Origin: Gemmatimonadales bacterium UBA2960
GTDB lineage: Bacteria; Gemmatimonadota; Gemmatimonadetes; Longimicrobiales; Gaopeijiaceae
Assembly: GCA_002348465.1 (NCBI GenBank)
Contig: DEBI01000134.1
Span: 1-64,000 of the forward strand
DNA length: 64,000 bases
Direction: 5' to 3'
How positions within the stretch are numbered: the first letter of the stretch is position 1; the number at the start of each line of letters is the position of its first letter. A model generated the notes under the pieces. It did no database searches and had not been told where the DNA came from. It saw only the letters and a list, made by a program, of their open reading frames with translations. Both the position numbers and the translations under genes were made by a program. Of this stretch, positions 16,800 to 26,080 are shown in pieces.

Positions 16800-17189
16800 G
16801 TGTCCGACGCTAAGAACGAAGTGAAGCAACGTATAGACTCTATAGAGTCGAGCTATGAGTTCTTCCTCGCTTATGCGGCGCAGGGGCGCACAACGGACGA
16901 GGGAGCGAAATCCGGCGCCGAGCTTCGGGAATTTCTGACCAAGCTTGAGGATGCGCTCGAAGGCCTGGCCGACACTGTTGCTGAAGCGGTGTCAGATCAG
17001 GAGCCCAGAGATTCTTGGGATGAGATGACTTCCGTAGTGAGACGTGACGCTGCTGCTGCCCTGAGTGCTGTGCAGTTGGTAGCTGCGAGATCAGGCATAA
17101 GCTCTCAGCTAATAGACAACTTAAACGCGAACATGCATCTGAGAGCTGTGTTGACCGACCTGTTCCTAGTAGACGACCTAGTGGGGTAA
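16800..17189 (+). CDS. Uncharacterised acidic helical protein in the redox operon
   Basis: GTG start with GGAG 8 bases upstream. The 129-residue product is acidic, predicted almost wholly helical and soluble, with no Cys or metal motif. It lies between the cytochrome b gene and the ferredoxin/NrfD fusion and is transcribed with them. I do not recognise the family. A small helical partner or assembly factor for one of the two molybdoenzymes is a guess based on place only. Confidence 0.7.
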   Translation: MSDAKNEVKQRIDSIESSYEFFLAYAAQGRTTDEGAKSGAELREFLTKLEDALEGLADTVAEAVSDQEPRDSWDEMTSVVRRDAAAALSAVQLVAARSGISSQLIDNLNANMHLRAVLTDLFLVDDLVG

Positions 17190-17223
17190 GGACTCCGGGT
17201 GGTCCTCTGCAACACTGTGATAC

Positions 17224-17243
17224 TTAAGGTAGATTGAGCGGCT
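17224..17243 (+). promoter_or_regulatory. Candidate promoter element before the ferredoxin/NrfD gene
   Basis: The 20 bases TAAGGTAGATTGAGCGGCTG match the element at 4587-4606 with three differences. TAGATT at 17229-17234 may serve as -10. The position, about 20 bases before the ATG at 17265, would give a short leader. Confidence 0.3.
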
Positions 17244-17264
17244 GAGGACAACTACACCAGCGGT

Positions 17265-18794
17265 ATGACCATCACTACAGCGGACACCAGAACAGAGCCC
17301 TCGTGGGCAAAAGTCATTGACCACACCCGGTGCATTGGGTGCCATGCTTGCACAACTGCGTGTAAGTCCGAGAATGAGGTCCCACTGTCGGTGACACGTA
17401 CGTACGTGAAGTACGTAGATACAGGTTACTTCCCCAACGTACGCAGATCTTTTCAGGTCACCCGCTGTAACCAATGCGAGGATGCGCCGTGTGTTACAGC
17501 GTGCCCAACCGCGGCGATGCATGAGAGGGCGGACGGCATAGTCGACTTCGACAAGTCTATATGTATAGGCTGTAAGGCGTGTATCGCGGCGTGCCCTTAC
17601 GATGCCATCTTTATTAACCCAGAGGATAAATCGGCCGAGAAGTGCAACTTCTGCGCTCACCGCTTGGACGTGGGGCTCGAGCCTGCATGTGTGGTGGTTT
17701 GTCCATCCGAGGCACTCCTCGTCGGTGACATGAACGATCCGTTGTCCAAGGTAAGTCAGATAGTGAATCGTGAAGCGGTTGCGGTGCGCAGGCCTGAAAA
17801 AGAGACACGTCCCAAGGTCTTTTATAAGGGAGCTGACCAGGTCACCCTGGATCCTCTCGCGGCGAGACGCCCTGACGGGGGACTCTTTATGTGGAGTGAG
17901 CAGGGTGATGTTCCTCACCAAGTGCCTTCTGGCCACCCGGGCTCGCATAATTCTTCGGCCGCAGCTGTCCTAAGCTACGATGTGATTCACAGGGCTCCTT
18001 GGGACTGGCGGGTGAGTGCGTACACCTTCACGAAGTCGATAGCGGCAGGTGCATACCTCGTTCCACTTCTGCTTGGGTGGCTCGGCCTTTTGCCCTTCAC
18101 CGGTGAACTTTGGGGTCTTCAGGCACCTTTTTTGGCCATGGTCGGGCTGATACTCACCGGTGGTCTACTGATCTGGGATCTTGAACACCCGGAGCGCTTC
18201 TGGATGGTGCTCCTAAAGCCACAGTGGAGAAGCTGGCTGGTTCGAGGAGGGTTTATCATCACCGGCTATGGTGGACTTTTGGCTATTCATCTAGGAGTAA
18301 CGCTTCTGGGTCGTGGAGATCTTACTCTGGCACTCGGTTGGGTAGGGGCACCTCTTGCCATCATGACGGCGATATACACGGCATACCTATTTGCACAGGC
18401 GCGTGCTAGAGATCTATGGCAAAGCCCACTTCTGCCCGCTCACTTGCTTGTTCAAGCATTGGTTGCAGGCGCAGCTGTCATAATGTTGGTCTCAGGGAAC
18501 CCTGGCCCTCCTGATTCCGTAAGCACCTTTTTCCGCCTCTCGCTCGGCGCCCATCTCGTGATGGCACTGGGCGAGGCATCGATGGGCCATCCAACAGCCC
18601 ATGCCAAACTTGCTGCTCGCGCCATGACTAGGGGAGCATACGCTCACCTCTTTTGGGTTGCGATACCTCTTGGCTTGGTCGCACTAGCCTTCGCAACGTC
18701 AACACCGTTGATTTCGGCTGGCGCGGCGCTGGTCTCACTCTTTATGTACGAGCACGCCTTCGTCCAAGCGGGCCAGTCGGTCCCTCTAGCATGA
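17265..18794 (+). CDS. Fused four-cluster ferredoxin and NrfD-type membrane subunit (SoeB-SoeC / PsrB-PsrC-like)
   Basis: Residues ~15-165 contain four cysteine groups of a DmsB/PsrB-type subunit (CIGCHACTTACKSEN, CNQCEDAPCVTACP, CIGCKACIAACP and CNFCAHRL...ACVVVCP), which carry four [4Fe-4S] clusters. After a linker, residues ~245-509 form about eight membrane helices of the NrfD/PsrC type that exchange electrons with quinone. The two are usually separate proteins, and here they are one chain. There is no Tat signal, so the ferredoxin part faces the cytoplasm. The TGA overlaps the ATG of the catalytic subunit (ATGA). Confidence 0.9.
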   Translation: MTITTADTRTEPSWAKVIDHTRCIGCHACTTACKSENEVPLSVTRTYVKYVDTGYFPNVRRSFQVTRCNQCEDAPCVTACPTAAMHERADGIVDFDKSICIGCKACIAACPYDAIFINPEDKSAEKCNFCAHRLDVGLEPACVVVCPSEALLVGDMNDPLSKVSQIVNREAVAVRRPEKETRPKVFYKGADQVTLDPLAARRPDGGLFMWSEQGDVPHQVPSGHPGSHNSSAAAVLSYDVIHRAPWDWRVSAYTFTKSIAAGAYLVPLLLGWLGLLPFTGELWGLQAPFLAMVGLILTGGLLIWDLEHPERFWMVLLKPQWRSWLVRGGFIITGYGGLLAIHLGVTLLGRGDLTLALGWVGAPLAIMTAIYTAYLFAQARARDLWQSPLLPAHLLVQALVAGAAVIMLVSGNPGPPDSVSTFFRLSLGAHLVMALGEASMGHPTAHAKLAARAMTRGAYAHLFWVAIPLGLVALAFATSTPLISAGAALVSLFMYEHAFVQAGQSVPLA

Positions 18795-21712
18795 CAAACG
18801 AAGAATTAAATCAGCGAGTGTCCGCCGCTCGAGAAGAAGTAGAAGCAAGGGGTGAGACATTTTATCCCGGGGCCAGTCGCGTTCACCTAGCGGCGTATCC
18901 ACCCCGCGAGCGTTGGAATGATTGGGTTGAACTCGATTCGAAATCGTGGCCAGATCGAGTAGAGAAGCGATACACACTTGTTCCGACGACATGTTTTAAC
19001 TGCGAGTCGGCTTGCGGTCTTCTAGCCTACGTGGATCGTGAAACCCTTCAGGTGCGAAAATTTGAGGGCAATCCTGAGCATCCGGGTTCTCGTGGGCGCA
19101 ACTGCGCAAAGGGCCCAGCGACGATCAACCAGATCACCGATCCTGACCGGATCCTCTATCCGCTTCGGCGAGCGGGCGCTCGAGGTGAGGGAAAGTGGGA
19201 AAGGGTGTCGTGGGATGAGGCCTTAGACGACATTGCCGCACGAATTCGATCCTGCATACAGGAAGATCGTCACGAGCAGGTGATGTACCATGTCGGCAGG
19301 CCTGGAGAAGATGGTTACACGACTCGTATGCTTGCCGCGTGGGGAGTCGATGGTCACAACTCGCATACTAACGTGTGCTCGAGTGGATCGAGAGCTGGTC
19401 ACCACTGGTGGATGGGAATGGATCGCCCCAGTCCAGACCATGCGAACGCTAAGGTAATCCTGTTGGTGAGTAGTCACCTAGAGACAGGGCACTACTTCAA
19501 TCCACATGCGCAACGCATTATCGAGGGTAAGAAGAACGGAGCTAAGCTCATCGTTCTCGATACTCGCCTTTCCAACACCGCGACGCACGCTGACCATTGG
19601 TTGTCTCCTTATCCGGGCTCTGAGCCGGCCATATTTCTCGCGGTGGCGAACTGGATGATCCAGAACGGTCGATACGACGAGAACTTTGTTCGGCGATGGT
19701 GGAACTGGCAGGATTACATGGAAATAGTGAAGGGCGAGCCTAGTGCCTCGTTCGAACGTTTCTTGGAGGTGCTAGGAGAGCTTTATGAGAGCTACACCTT
19801 CGACTTCGCTGCTGCCGAGTCCGGCCTTGAGGTCGAGACACTGCGAGAGGTAGCCGAGATGATTTCGTCGGCGGGAACGCAGTTGTCCGCCTATAACTGG
19901 AGGAGCGCTGGGTCAGGAAACTTGGGAGGTTGGCAGGTTGCGCGAACCATGACTCTCCTTGGTGCACTTATGGGTTCTCTTGCGACTGAGGGAGGAACGT
20001 TTCCGAATTCCTGGAACAAATTCACTCCAAAGCCTCCTAGGCTTCCTCACCAGCACCCTACTAGGTGGAACGATGTTTTGTGGCCGGACGAGTACCCGCT
20101 GGCGTTGATGGAAATGTCGTTCCTGATGCCGTACTTGATGGAAGACCAAGACGCGTTTGTTGATGTGTATTTCACTCGGGTTTACAACCCCGTTTGGACC
20201 AATCCGGATGGATTCAGTTGGATCGAGATGCTGAGGAACGAGTCGCGGATTGGGCAACACATTGCGATGACACCGACATGGAACGAGACGGCGTATTTTG
20301 CCGACTATGTGCTCCCAATGGGGCACTCATCGGAGAGACATGATTTGACGTCTTATGAACAGTATGACGGGCAATGGATTGGCTTCCGGCAACCTGTGCT
20401 TCGTGCAGCTCGTGAGCGTTTAGGTGAGCAGATTAACGACACCCGCGATGTAAATCCGGGCGAGGTGTGGGAGGAGAACGAGTTCTGGATTGAGCTGACG
20501 TGGCGTGTGGATCCCGATGGGTCTCTGGGGATTCGGAAGTTTTTCGAATCTGTTAAAGATCCGGGCCAAAAGATGACGGTCGACGAGTACTATTCGTGGA
20601 TCTTCGAAAACTCAGTTCCGGGACTACCGGATGCTGCTGCGGCTGAGGGTATCACACCGTTTGAGTACATGCGTCGCTACGGTGCATTTGAAGTTGCGAG
20701 TAAGGTCGGTAAGGTATTCGAGCAGCCGGTTGCAGATGCAGAGTTAGAGGATGTCCGTGTGGATAAAGCTGGTCGTGTTTTCACTCGTGCACCAATTCCT
20801 CCGAGCCCCAAGGCGCCGGGTGGGACGAAGATCGACCCAGATAAAGAAGGGCGTCGTCGTGTTGGCGTTCGCGTAGATGGAGAGATCGTAAAAGGGTGGC
20901 CTACTCCTTCCGGTAAGCTGGAATTTTGGTCGCGTACTCTGCACGAATGGGGTTGGCCTGAACTTGCGACGCCGACGTACGTGAAGAGTCATGTTCACCA
21001 ACAGAATCTCGACTCGGATCAGATCCCGCTGATTACTACGTTTAGGGTCCCTGTCCAGATTCATACGCGAAGCGCCAATGCAAAGTGGCTCGATGAAATC
21101 GCCCACACGAACCCGCTATGGATACACCCCCAAGACGCGGCGCGGGTAGGGATCGAAAAGACTGGAGATCTTGTTCGTGTTGAGACAGAAATAGGGTATT
21201 TCGTGCTCAAGGCGTGGATTACGGAAGGGATCAGACCAGGTGTAGCAGCGTGCAGTCACCATATGGGTCGTTGGAAGCCGGAGGGGCACGAGGGCCAACG
21301 CATAGGAATGATGACGGTTGCCATTGACCAGGATGGTTCAGAGTGGGGACTCACGCGTAAGAAAGGAGGAGGGGCGTTTAAGTCCAGTGATCCAGACACT
21401 CTTCGCGTATGGTGGACTGACGTCGGAGTGCATCAGAACCTAACCCACCCTGTACATCCTGATCCCATCTCTGGGATGCACTGTTGGCATCAGGCTGTAA
21501 GGATTAAACCTGCTCAGCCTGGAGATTCTTTCGGAGACGTGTCGGTGGACACGTCCAAATCACGTGCCGTTTACGACAAGTGGCTCGAAATGACTCGCTC
21601 CGCCTCCGAGCACTCACCGAATGGTACTAGACGCCCTTGGTGGATGCTGAGGCCGGTTAGGCCCGAGCGCGCCGCATATGACTTGCCAGAGCCTGAGCTG
21701 AGCGGTGCCTAA
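18791..21712 (+). CDS. DMSO-reductase-family molybdoenzyme catalytic subunit (SoeA/PsrA-like), cytoplasmic
   Basis: Start ATG 18791 overlaps the upstream TGA. The 973-residue chain begins with a [4Fe-4S] motif: Cys68, Cys71, Cys75 and Cys105 (CFNCESACG and GRNCAKGP). Then come the bis-MGD domains, with VCSSGSRAG near Cys196 as likely Mo ligand region, the DTRLSNTATHADHWLSPYPG block, and a C-terminal MGD domain with ITTFRVPVQIHTRSANAKW. No Tat leader is present, unlike PsrA, PhsA or TtrA, which are exported. A cytoplasmic enzyme with NrfD and ferredoxin partners fits SoeA, the sulfite dehydrogenase, and the adjacent SulP gene supports sulfur chemistry. Other substrates remain possible. Confidence 0.85.
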   Translation: MTNEELNQRVSAAREEVEARGETFYPGASRVHLAAYPPRERWNDWVELDSKSWPDRVEKRYTLVPTTCFNCESACGLLAYVDRETLQVRKFEGNPEHPGSRGRNCAKGPATINQITDPDRILYPLRRAGARGEGKWERVSWDEALDDIAARIRSCIQEDRHEQVMYHVGRPGEDGYTTRMLAAWGVDGHNSHTNVCSSGSRAGHHWWMGMDRPSPDHANAKVILLVSSHLETGHYFNPHAQRIIEGKKNGAKLIVLDTRLSNTATHADHWLSPYPGSEPAIFLAVANWMIQNGRYDENFVRRWWNWQDYMEIVKGEPSASFERFLEVLGELYESYTFDFAAAESGLEVETLREVAEMISSAGTQLSAYNWRSAGSGNLGGWQVARTMTLLGALMGSLATEGGTFPNSWNKFTPKPPRLPHQHPTRWNDVLWPDEYPLALMEMSFLMPYLMEDQDAFVDVYFTRVYNPVWTNPDGFSWIEMLRNESRIGQHIAMTPTWNETAYFADYVLPMGHSSERHDLTSYEQYDGQWIGFRQPVLRAARERLGEQINDTRDVNPGEVWEENEFWIELTWRVDPDGSLGIRKFFESVKDPGQKMTVDEYYSWIFENSVPGLPDAAAAEGITPFEYMRRYGAFEVASKVGKVFEQPVADAELEDVRVDKAGRVFTRAPIPPSPKAPGGTKIDPDKEGRRRVGVRVDGEIVKGWPTPSGKLEFWSRTLHEWGWPELATPTYVKSHVHQQNLDSDQIPLITTFRVPVQIHTRSANAKWLDEIAHTNPLWIHPQDAARVGIEKTGDLVRVETEIGYFVLKAWITEGIRPGVAACSHHMGRWKPEGHEGQRIGMMTVAIDQDGSEWGLTRKKGGGAFKSSDPDTLRVWWTDVGVHQNLTHPVHPDPISGMHCWHQAVRIKPAQPGDSFGDVSVDTSKSRAVYDKWLEMTRSASEHSPNGTRRPWWMLRPVRPERAAYDLPEPELSGA

Positions 21713-22619
21713 GGCAGCACCTCCTGCACCGGTCCAAGCAGTAAGGGGGCTCGCGGTTATAGCAGAATCTCCGGGTGACGAACACGCTGCAATCGCCTGC
21801 GCACTGGGACTCGAGTCGGTTCCATCGTCGGCGGATTACTCGGACCTGTTTCTTTTTCAGCTTTATCCGTATGCATCGGTTTACCTCGGCCCGGAGGGAA
21901 TGATTGGCGGTACAGCCCGTGATCGCATCGCCGGCTTTTGGCATGCCGTAGGCCTGCGCCCACCCAAAGAACCCGATCACTTGGCCTCATTGTTAGGTCT
22001 TTATGCATCACTCATTGAGCGGGCCGAGTCAGGAGAATCGGAAGCTGAAGAGTTGCTCTCGTTTCAGGCAGCCCGGACACTTTTGCTGGAACATCTTTGC
22101 CCGTGGGTATTCGCATGGCTAGACAGGATGCAGGAACTCTCCTCTGGGTTCTATGCGTCGTGGGCTTTGTTGCTCAAAAGATGTCTTATGGAGGAACTGT
22201 CAGGAGAAGGTTCGAGTCGGTGTGCCGATGACGCAGTGGACTCTGGTGTCGTCTCTTTGCAACATCTGAGAGATATCCCATCACTTCCTGACCCGCGCAG
22301 TGATGGTTCTGAGAGCTTCATCAAAGGTCTGCTAGCATCGATTAGCAGTGGAATGATCATTACGCGTGCGGATCTTGGGCGGATCGCTCGCTCCCTTGAT
22401 TTAGGGCTGCGAGCCGGTGAGCGTCGATATGCACTCGAGCATCTGATTGCTCAAGACGCCAAGGGTACCTTGAGGGCTTTGGTGTCCGAAGCTCATCGTC
22501 AGGGGGATATCCACAAACATCGCATTAAGTGGCTGGGGGAGTCTTCAGAGCACCTTTCTCGTCGATGTTACTCTACTGCAGCATTACTTGATGAGTTGGC
22601 TCAGGAAGACCTGAGATGA
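21705..22619 (+). CDS. TorD/DmsD-family molybdoenzyme chaperone
   Basis: GTG start inside the end of the catalytic-subunit gene (8-base overlap). Residues ~50-175 form an all-helical TorD-like domain with HLASLLGLYASLIE and LLEHLCPWVFAWLDRM, the conserved block of redox enzyme maturation proteins. These chaperones hold the apo-molybdoenzyme during Moco insertion. The remaining ~130 residues are an additional helical part, longer than typical TorD (about 200 residues). Coupling to the preceding gene makes that enzyme the likely client. Confidence 0.85.
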   Translation: MPKAAPPAPVQAVRGLAVIAESPGDEHAAIACALGLESVPSSADYSDLFLFQLYPYASVYLGPEGMIGGTARDRIAGFWHAVGLRPPKEPDHLASLLGLYASLIERAESGESEAEELLSFQAARTLLLEHLCPWVFAWLDRMQELSSGFYASWALLLKRCLMEELSGEGSSRCADDAVDSGVVSLQHLRDIPSLPDPRSDGSESFIKGLLASISSGMIITRADLGRIARSLDLGLRAGERRYALEHLIAQDAKGTLRALVSEAHRQGDIHKHRIKWLGESSEHLSRRCYSTAALLDELAQEDLR

Positions 22620-24154
22620 AATCGACTCCGCCGTCGCGACTGTCAGGGTCGGATGTGATTGCTGGGCTAAGTGTAGCGCTCGTTTTGATTCCTCAGTCGA
22701 TGGCTTATGCTGAGTTGGCGGGTCTGCCACCCCATCACGGGCTATACGCCGCCGGCCTTCCGCTTATCGCTGCGGCATTCCTCGCTTCTTCTCCATACCT
22801 CCAGACGGGTCCGGTAGCACTCACCGGCTTACTTACCCTTGGTGCATTGCTTCCGCTCGCTCCTTCGGGCACAGCCGAATACGCTAAGCTCGCGGCTCTT
22901 TTGGCCCTTGTTGTTGGAGTAGCTCGTCTTCTAGTAGGAATGCTGAAGGCGGGTTGGGTCGTATACCTAATGTCGCACTCAATGATGACTGGATTCCTCT
23001 CGGCTGCGGCTATCCTGATCGTTTCCTCTCAGATCCCGGGTGCGTTGGGAGGTGTGGTACCTCTAGAACTCGGGCTTTTGCCACGAGCCTGGCATGGTTT
23101 AACGCATCCAGAAAACTGGGAGGTGGCTTCAATAGCACTGACATCGATTACGATCGGAACGATTGTAATGGCCGCAAGAATTCATCCACTGGTACCCGGA
23201 ATCTTAATAGCATCGGTAGCGGGGCTTGGATTCTCCCTGGTGACAGGCTATACGGGGGCAACGGTTGGGGAGATTCCGTCAGGCTTCCCAATCCTGTCGA
23301 TGGATCTTCCTTGGGATATGCTTCCAGCCTTAATCGTCCCTGGGCTTGTGATTTCGGTGATCGGCTTCGCTGAAGGTGTATCGATTTCTAGGGTCTTAGC
23401 ATCGGAAGACCGCCAACATTGGGATGCTGATAGGGAATTCCTATCCAAAGGAATGGCGAATGTGGTAGCTGCGGTTATCGGTGGGCTACCTGTCGGTGGT
23501 TCTCTCTCTCGCACGAGTCTGAACCGTCTGGCAGGAGCACAGAGCCGTTGGTCCGGTCTCGTCACCGGCATAGCTGTCATGGCCTTCCTACCGATCGCCC
23601 CCGTGCTATCGGCACTACCTAGAGCTGTGCTATCAGGGATCGTTATTGCTGCCATCTGGAAGTTGGTTCGGCCCCAGGAGATAATTCACATTGTGAAAAC
23701 TTCTGTGCCTCAAGGGATGGTCGCTTTTGTGACCTTTTTCGGGACTCTCGTGATGGCACCTCACATAGATCGAGCGATTCTGCTTGGCGTTGCGATGTCG
23801 GCAGCTGTGCACTTGTGGAGGGAGCTTACACCCACCGTTGTATCCTCCCGTCAGGGGAACCAACTCATTGTCGACCTTTCAGGTGTCCTTTGGTTTGGTT
23901 CAGCCGCAGCTCTAGAGAACCAGCTGTTTGAGCAATTGGCCGACGAGCCTGACGTCAACAAGGTAGTGTTGCGTTGCTCGGGCCTAGGGCGAATCGACTT
24001 TTCTGGAGCGAATGTGCTCCATGAGATGGTTGATCATGCGGGGCGGGCTAATATCGAGCTAACCATTGAGGACGTGCCTGCTCACGCGCGCCGGCTACTG
24101 TCGGAAGTTGGACTTTTGACCTTGTCCGAAACAAGGTCTACTCAGGATACTTAG
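22616..24154 (+). CDS. SulP-family anion transporter with STAS domain
   Basis: The ATG overlaps the chaperone stop (ATGA). The N-terminal ~400 residues give 10-14 membrane helices with the SulP start (SDVIAGLSVALVLIPQSMAYAELAGLPPHHGLYAA) in shortened form. A C-terminal STAS domain covers residues ~415-505 (VDLSGVLWFGSAAALENQLF and GRIDFSGANVLHEM). SulP proteins move sulfate, bicarbonate or other oxyanions. As last gene after a Soe-like enzyme it may export or exchange sulfate made in the cytoplasm, or import a substrate anion. The direction cannot be read from the sequence. Confidence 0.92.
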   Translation: MKSTPPSRLSGSDVIAGLSVALVLIPQSMAYAELAGLPPHHGLYAAGLPLIAAAFLASSPYLQTGPVALTGLLTLGALLPLAPSGTAEYAKLAALLALVVGVARLLVGMLKAGWVVYLMSHSMMTGFLSAAAILIVSSQIPGALGGVVPLELGLLPRAWHGLTHPENWEVASIALTSITIGTIVMAARIHPLVPGILIASVAGLGFSLVTGYTGATVGEIPSGFPILSMDLPWDMLPALIVPGLVISVIGFAEGVSISRVLASEDRQHWDADREFLSKGMANVVAAVIGGLPVGGSLSRTSLNRLAGAQSRWSGLVTGIAVMAFLPIAPVLSALPRAVLSGIVIAAIWKLVRPQEIIHIVKTSVPQGMVAFVTFFGTLVMAPHIDRAILLGVAMSAAVHLWRELTPTVVSSRQGNQLIVDLSGVLWFGSAAALENQLFEQLADEPDVNKVVLRCSGLGRIDFSGANVLHEMVDHAGRANIELTIEDVPAHARRLLSEVGLLTLSETRSTQDT

Positions 24155-24243
24155 TTTAAATCAGCGTAGCTTCATACCTGGGTGGATCGTCGTTTTGCGA
24201 GGTGGGCTAGAGTACCCCCGATGGACTTAAGTGGAGACATGAA

Positions 24244-24528
24244 ATGTTCGACTTGATTGCTACTGTGATTGCAGGCGCCGCAGGTGTCTTGGTTCACATG
24301 AAGTCACGGTATTTCGTAAGGCAGAAGCTGCGGTATACGTCTATTGTGGATAAGCCGATGCTAGGCGTTTGGTTTGGGATAGGTACTACGATCGTGGTCG
24401 CCCCGATCGTGGCTGTACTCCCGATAGTGGGTGCTGGCACTGCTATCGCCGTAGGTATAGGTGTGGGAACGGGAGTAGCCATGGGAGTTAAGGATTCCAA
24501 GCGATCGACTAAGCTTCTAGAAGACTGA
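24244..24528 (+). CDS. Small membrane protein of unknown function
   Basis: A 94-residue protein with a short N-terminal hydrophobic stretch, a basic loop (KSRYFVRQKLRY) and a Gly/Val/Ala-rich hydrophobic region at ~45-85 that resembles a pair of glycine-zipper helices. The ATG at 24244 follows GTGGAGAC. Its stop codon is part of a stem shared with the converging gene. I do not recognise it. Confidence 0.65.
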   Translation: MFDLIATVIAGAAGVLVHMKSRYFVRQKLRYTSIVDKPMLGVWFGIGTTIVVAPIVAVLPIVGAGTAIAVGIGVGTGVAMGVKDSKRSTKLLED

Positions 24529-24563
24529 TCTCAATCAAAAGTGGCTTGGGGATTGAGGATCAG
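24525..24563. terminator. Bidirectional terminator between converging genes
   Basis: CTGATCTCAATC at 24525-24536 pairs with GATTGA-G-GATCAG at 24551-24563, a 12-bp stem with one bulged G. The stem includes the stop codon of the plus-strand gene and that of the minus-strand hydrolase. The loop begins with AAAA and the plus side is followed by TTAATT, so U tracts are weak. Confidence 0.6.
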
Positions 24564-25915
24564 TTAATTGTCGATGTAGGCTCTGTGATCGCCGAGTATA
24601 TGAGGACGCGTAAGCGCTGGTGGTCGTCGAGTTCGTTCGCAGGAATGACTTGCGTGAAGTAGAGCACTATCAGGTTTTCGGTGGGGTCCACCCAATAGGT
24701 GGAATGGTAGGCGCCACCCCAGCCGTACTCTCCCTCTGATCCGGGTACCCCAGCGGCCCCTACGTCGAGTCTTACCGAGAACCCGAGCCCGAATCCCATC
24801 CCCGGTTCGTCGATGTATAGATCCCCCACGTGATTTTTCGTCATTAGACTGACACTTGACGGGGAGAGTACCCGAGTTCCGTTCAACTGACCCTCGTTCA
24901 ACAGCATTTGAAGGAAGCGGCTATAGTCCCTGGCAGTGGACAGCAGACCTGCGCCACCTGAAAAACTTCTTCTGGGGCCTTCGACGTATTGTCCTTGGGT
25001 TTCCATCGCGGAGCCTTCAGGCGCCCGGCGCAGTTTGTCGGTAAGGCTGTAGACTGTAGCGAGTCGCTCTTTTTTCTCAATTGGTAGATAGAAATGAGTG
25101 TCGTGCATTCCTAGTGGCTCGAAGATTCGGTTTTTCAAAAATTCATCTAGGCTCCTCCCAGATATGACTTCAACGACCGCCCCTAGTATGTCGGTACTAT
25201 ATCCGTATACGAATCTCTCTCCTGGTTGGGCTTGAAACGGCAGTGTCGCCATCAGGTTTACCGTTTCGATCATGGGTTCATTTCTGTGAGCGAAGTACCA
25301 TCCGGTGATCCCGGCTTTATGCCAGGCCTCGCCTCCAGGATCCCAACCGTACCCGATACCAGCGGTATGTGTGAGCAGGTCTCTGACCGTTATCGGGCGT
25401 CTCGCCGCTACGATTTGATATCCGTCATTGTAGGCTTCTGCGACCGTTGTGGCCTCGAGTGACGGGATGTACTTAGATACAGGATCAGAGATCAGAAGAT
25501 CGCCGTCTTCTTGGAGCATCATTATTGCAACGCTCACCAGTGCCTTTGTTTGCGACGCTATCCGGAAAATGACGTCTTGACCCATGGGCACATCAGCTTC
25601 GATGTCGAGCTTTCCAACAGCTTCGTGGTATACGACTCGCCCGTCGCGAAGCACCATAGCCACCGCACCCGGAATACGGTTGGTGTTCACGTATTCTTGC
25701 AGCGCTCCAGTGAGTCGGTCAAGCCGGGACGAAGACATGCCAACTTCCTCCGGCAGCGCAGTCGGTAGTTCCTGGGCGGATACTGAGATTGGCGTTCCGG
25801 ATGCAACTCCCAGTATTGCTATAACAAGCAGCAAGAAAGCAGCTAGGGTGCGGGTTCGTCGGTCAACTGGATCGAGATAAGAAAAGTGGCGAGCGCACAA
25901 AGGGATGGTGAGCAT
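24560..25915 (-). CDS. Exported serine hydrolase of the beta-lactamase/EstB fold
   Basis: The 451-residue product begins with a region rich in basic residues and then a strong hydrophobic signal ending SVSAQ; a later in-frame start is possible. The nucleophile motif SxxK is seen as SQTK (FRIASQTKALVS). The second motif Tyr lies in YGYSTD, and WGGAYHSTYWVDP takes the place of the KTG region. This combination is typical of class C beta-lactamase-related esterases and D-aminopeptidases rather than true beta-lactamases. The substrate is unknown. The gene stands alone and converges on the small membrane protein gene. Confidence 0.88.
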   Translation of the reverse strand: MLTIPLCARHFSYLDPVDRRTRTLAAFLLLVIAILGVASGTPISVSAQELPTALPEEVGMSSSRLDRLTGALQEYVNTNRIPGAVAMVLRDGRVVYHEAVGKLDIEADVPMGQDVIFRIASQTKALVSVAIMMLQEDGDLLISDPVSKYIPSLEATTVAEAYNDGYQIVAARRPITVRDLLTHTAGIGYGWDPGGEAWHKAGITGWYFAHRNEPMIETVNLMATLPFQAQPGERFVYGYSTDILGAVVEVISGRSLDEFLKNRIFEPLGMHDTHFYLPIEKKERLATVYSLTDKLRRAPEGSAMETQGQYVEGPRRSFSGGAGLLSTARDYSRFLQMLLNEGQLNGTRVLSPSSVSLMTKNHVGDLYIDEPGMGFGLGFSVRLDVGAAGVPGSEGEYGWGGAYHSTYWVDPTENLIVLYFTQVIPANELDDHQRLRVLIYSAITEPTSTIN

Positions 25916-26080
25916 ATGGGGTCAGGATAGTGTGGCGGACTGAGTTGGTTTCTTAAGATTGCGAATTGTGGGTCAATTGTGCGCCATAGCAATAGATGCT
26001 TGAGCCTAGCTTGATGACACGACACGTTGTTGATAGACGTCAGGCCATATTGTGGACTACGACAACTTTTGAGGCTTTGT

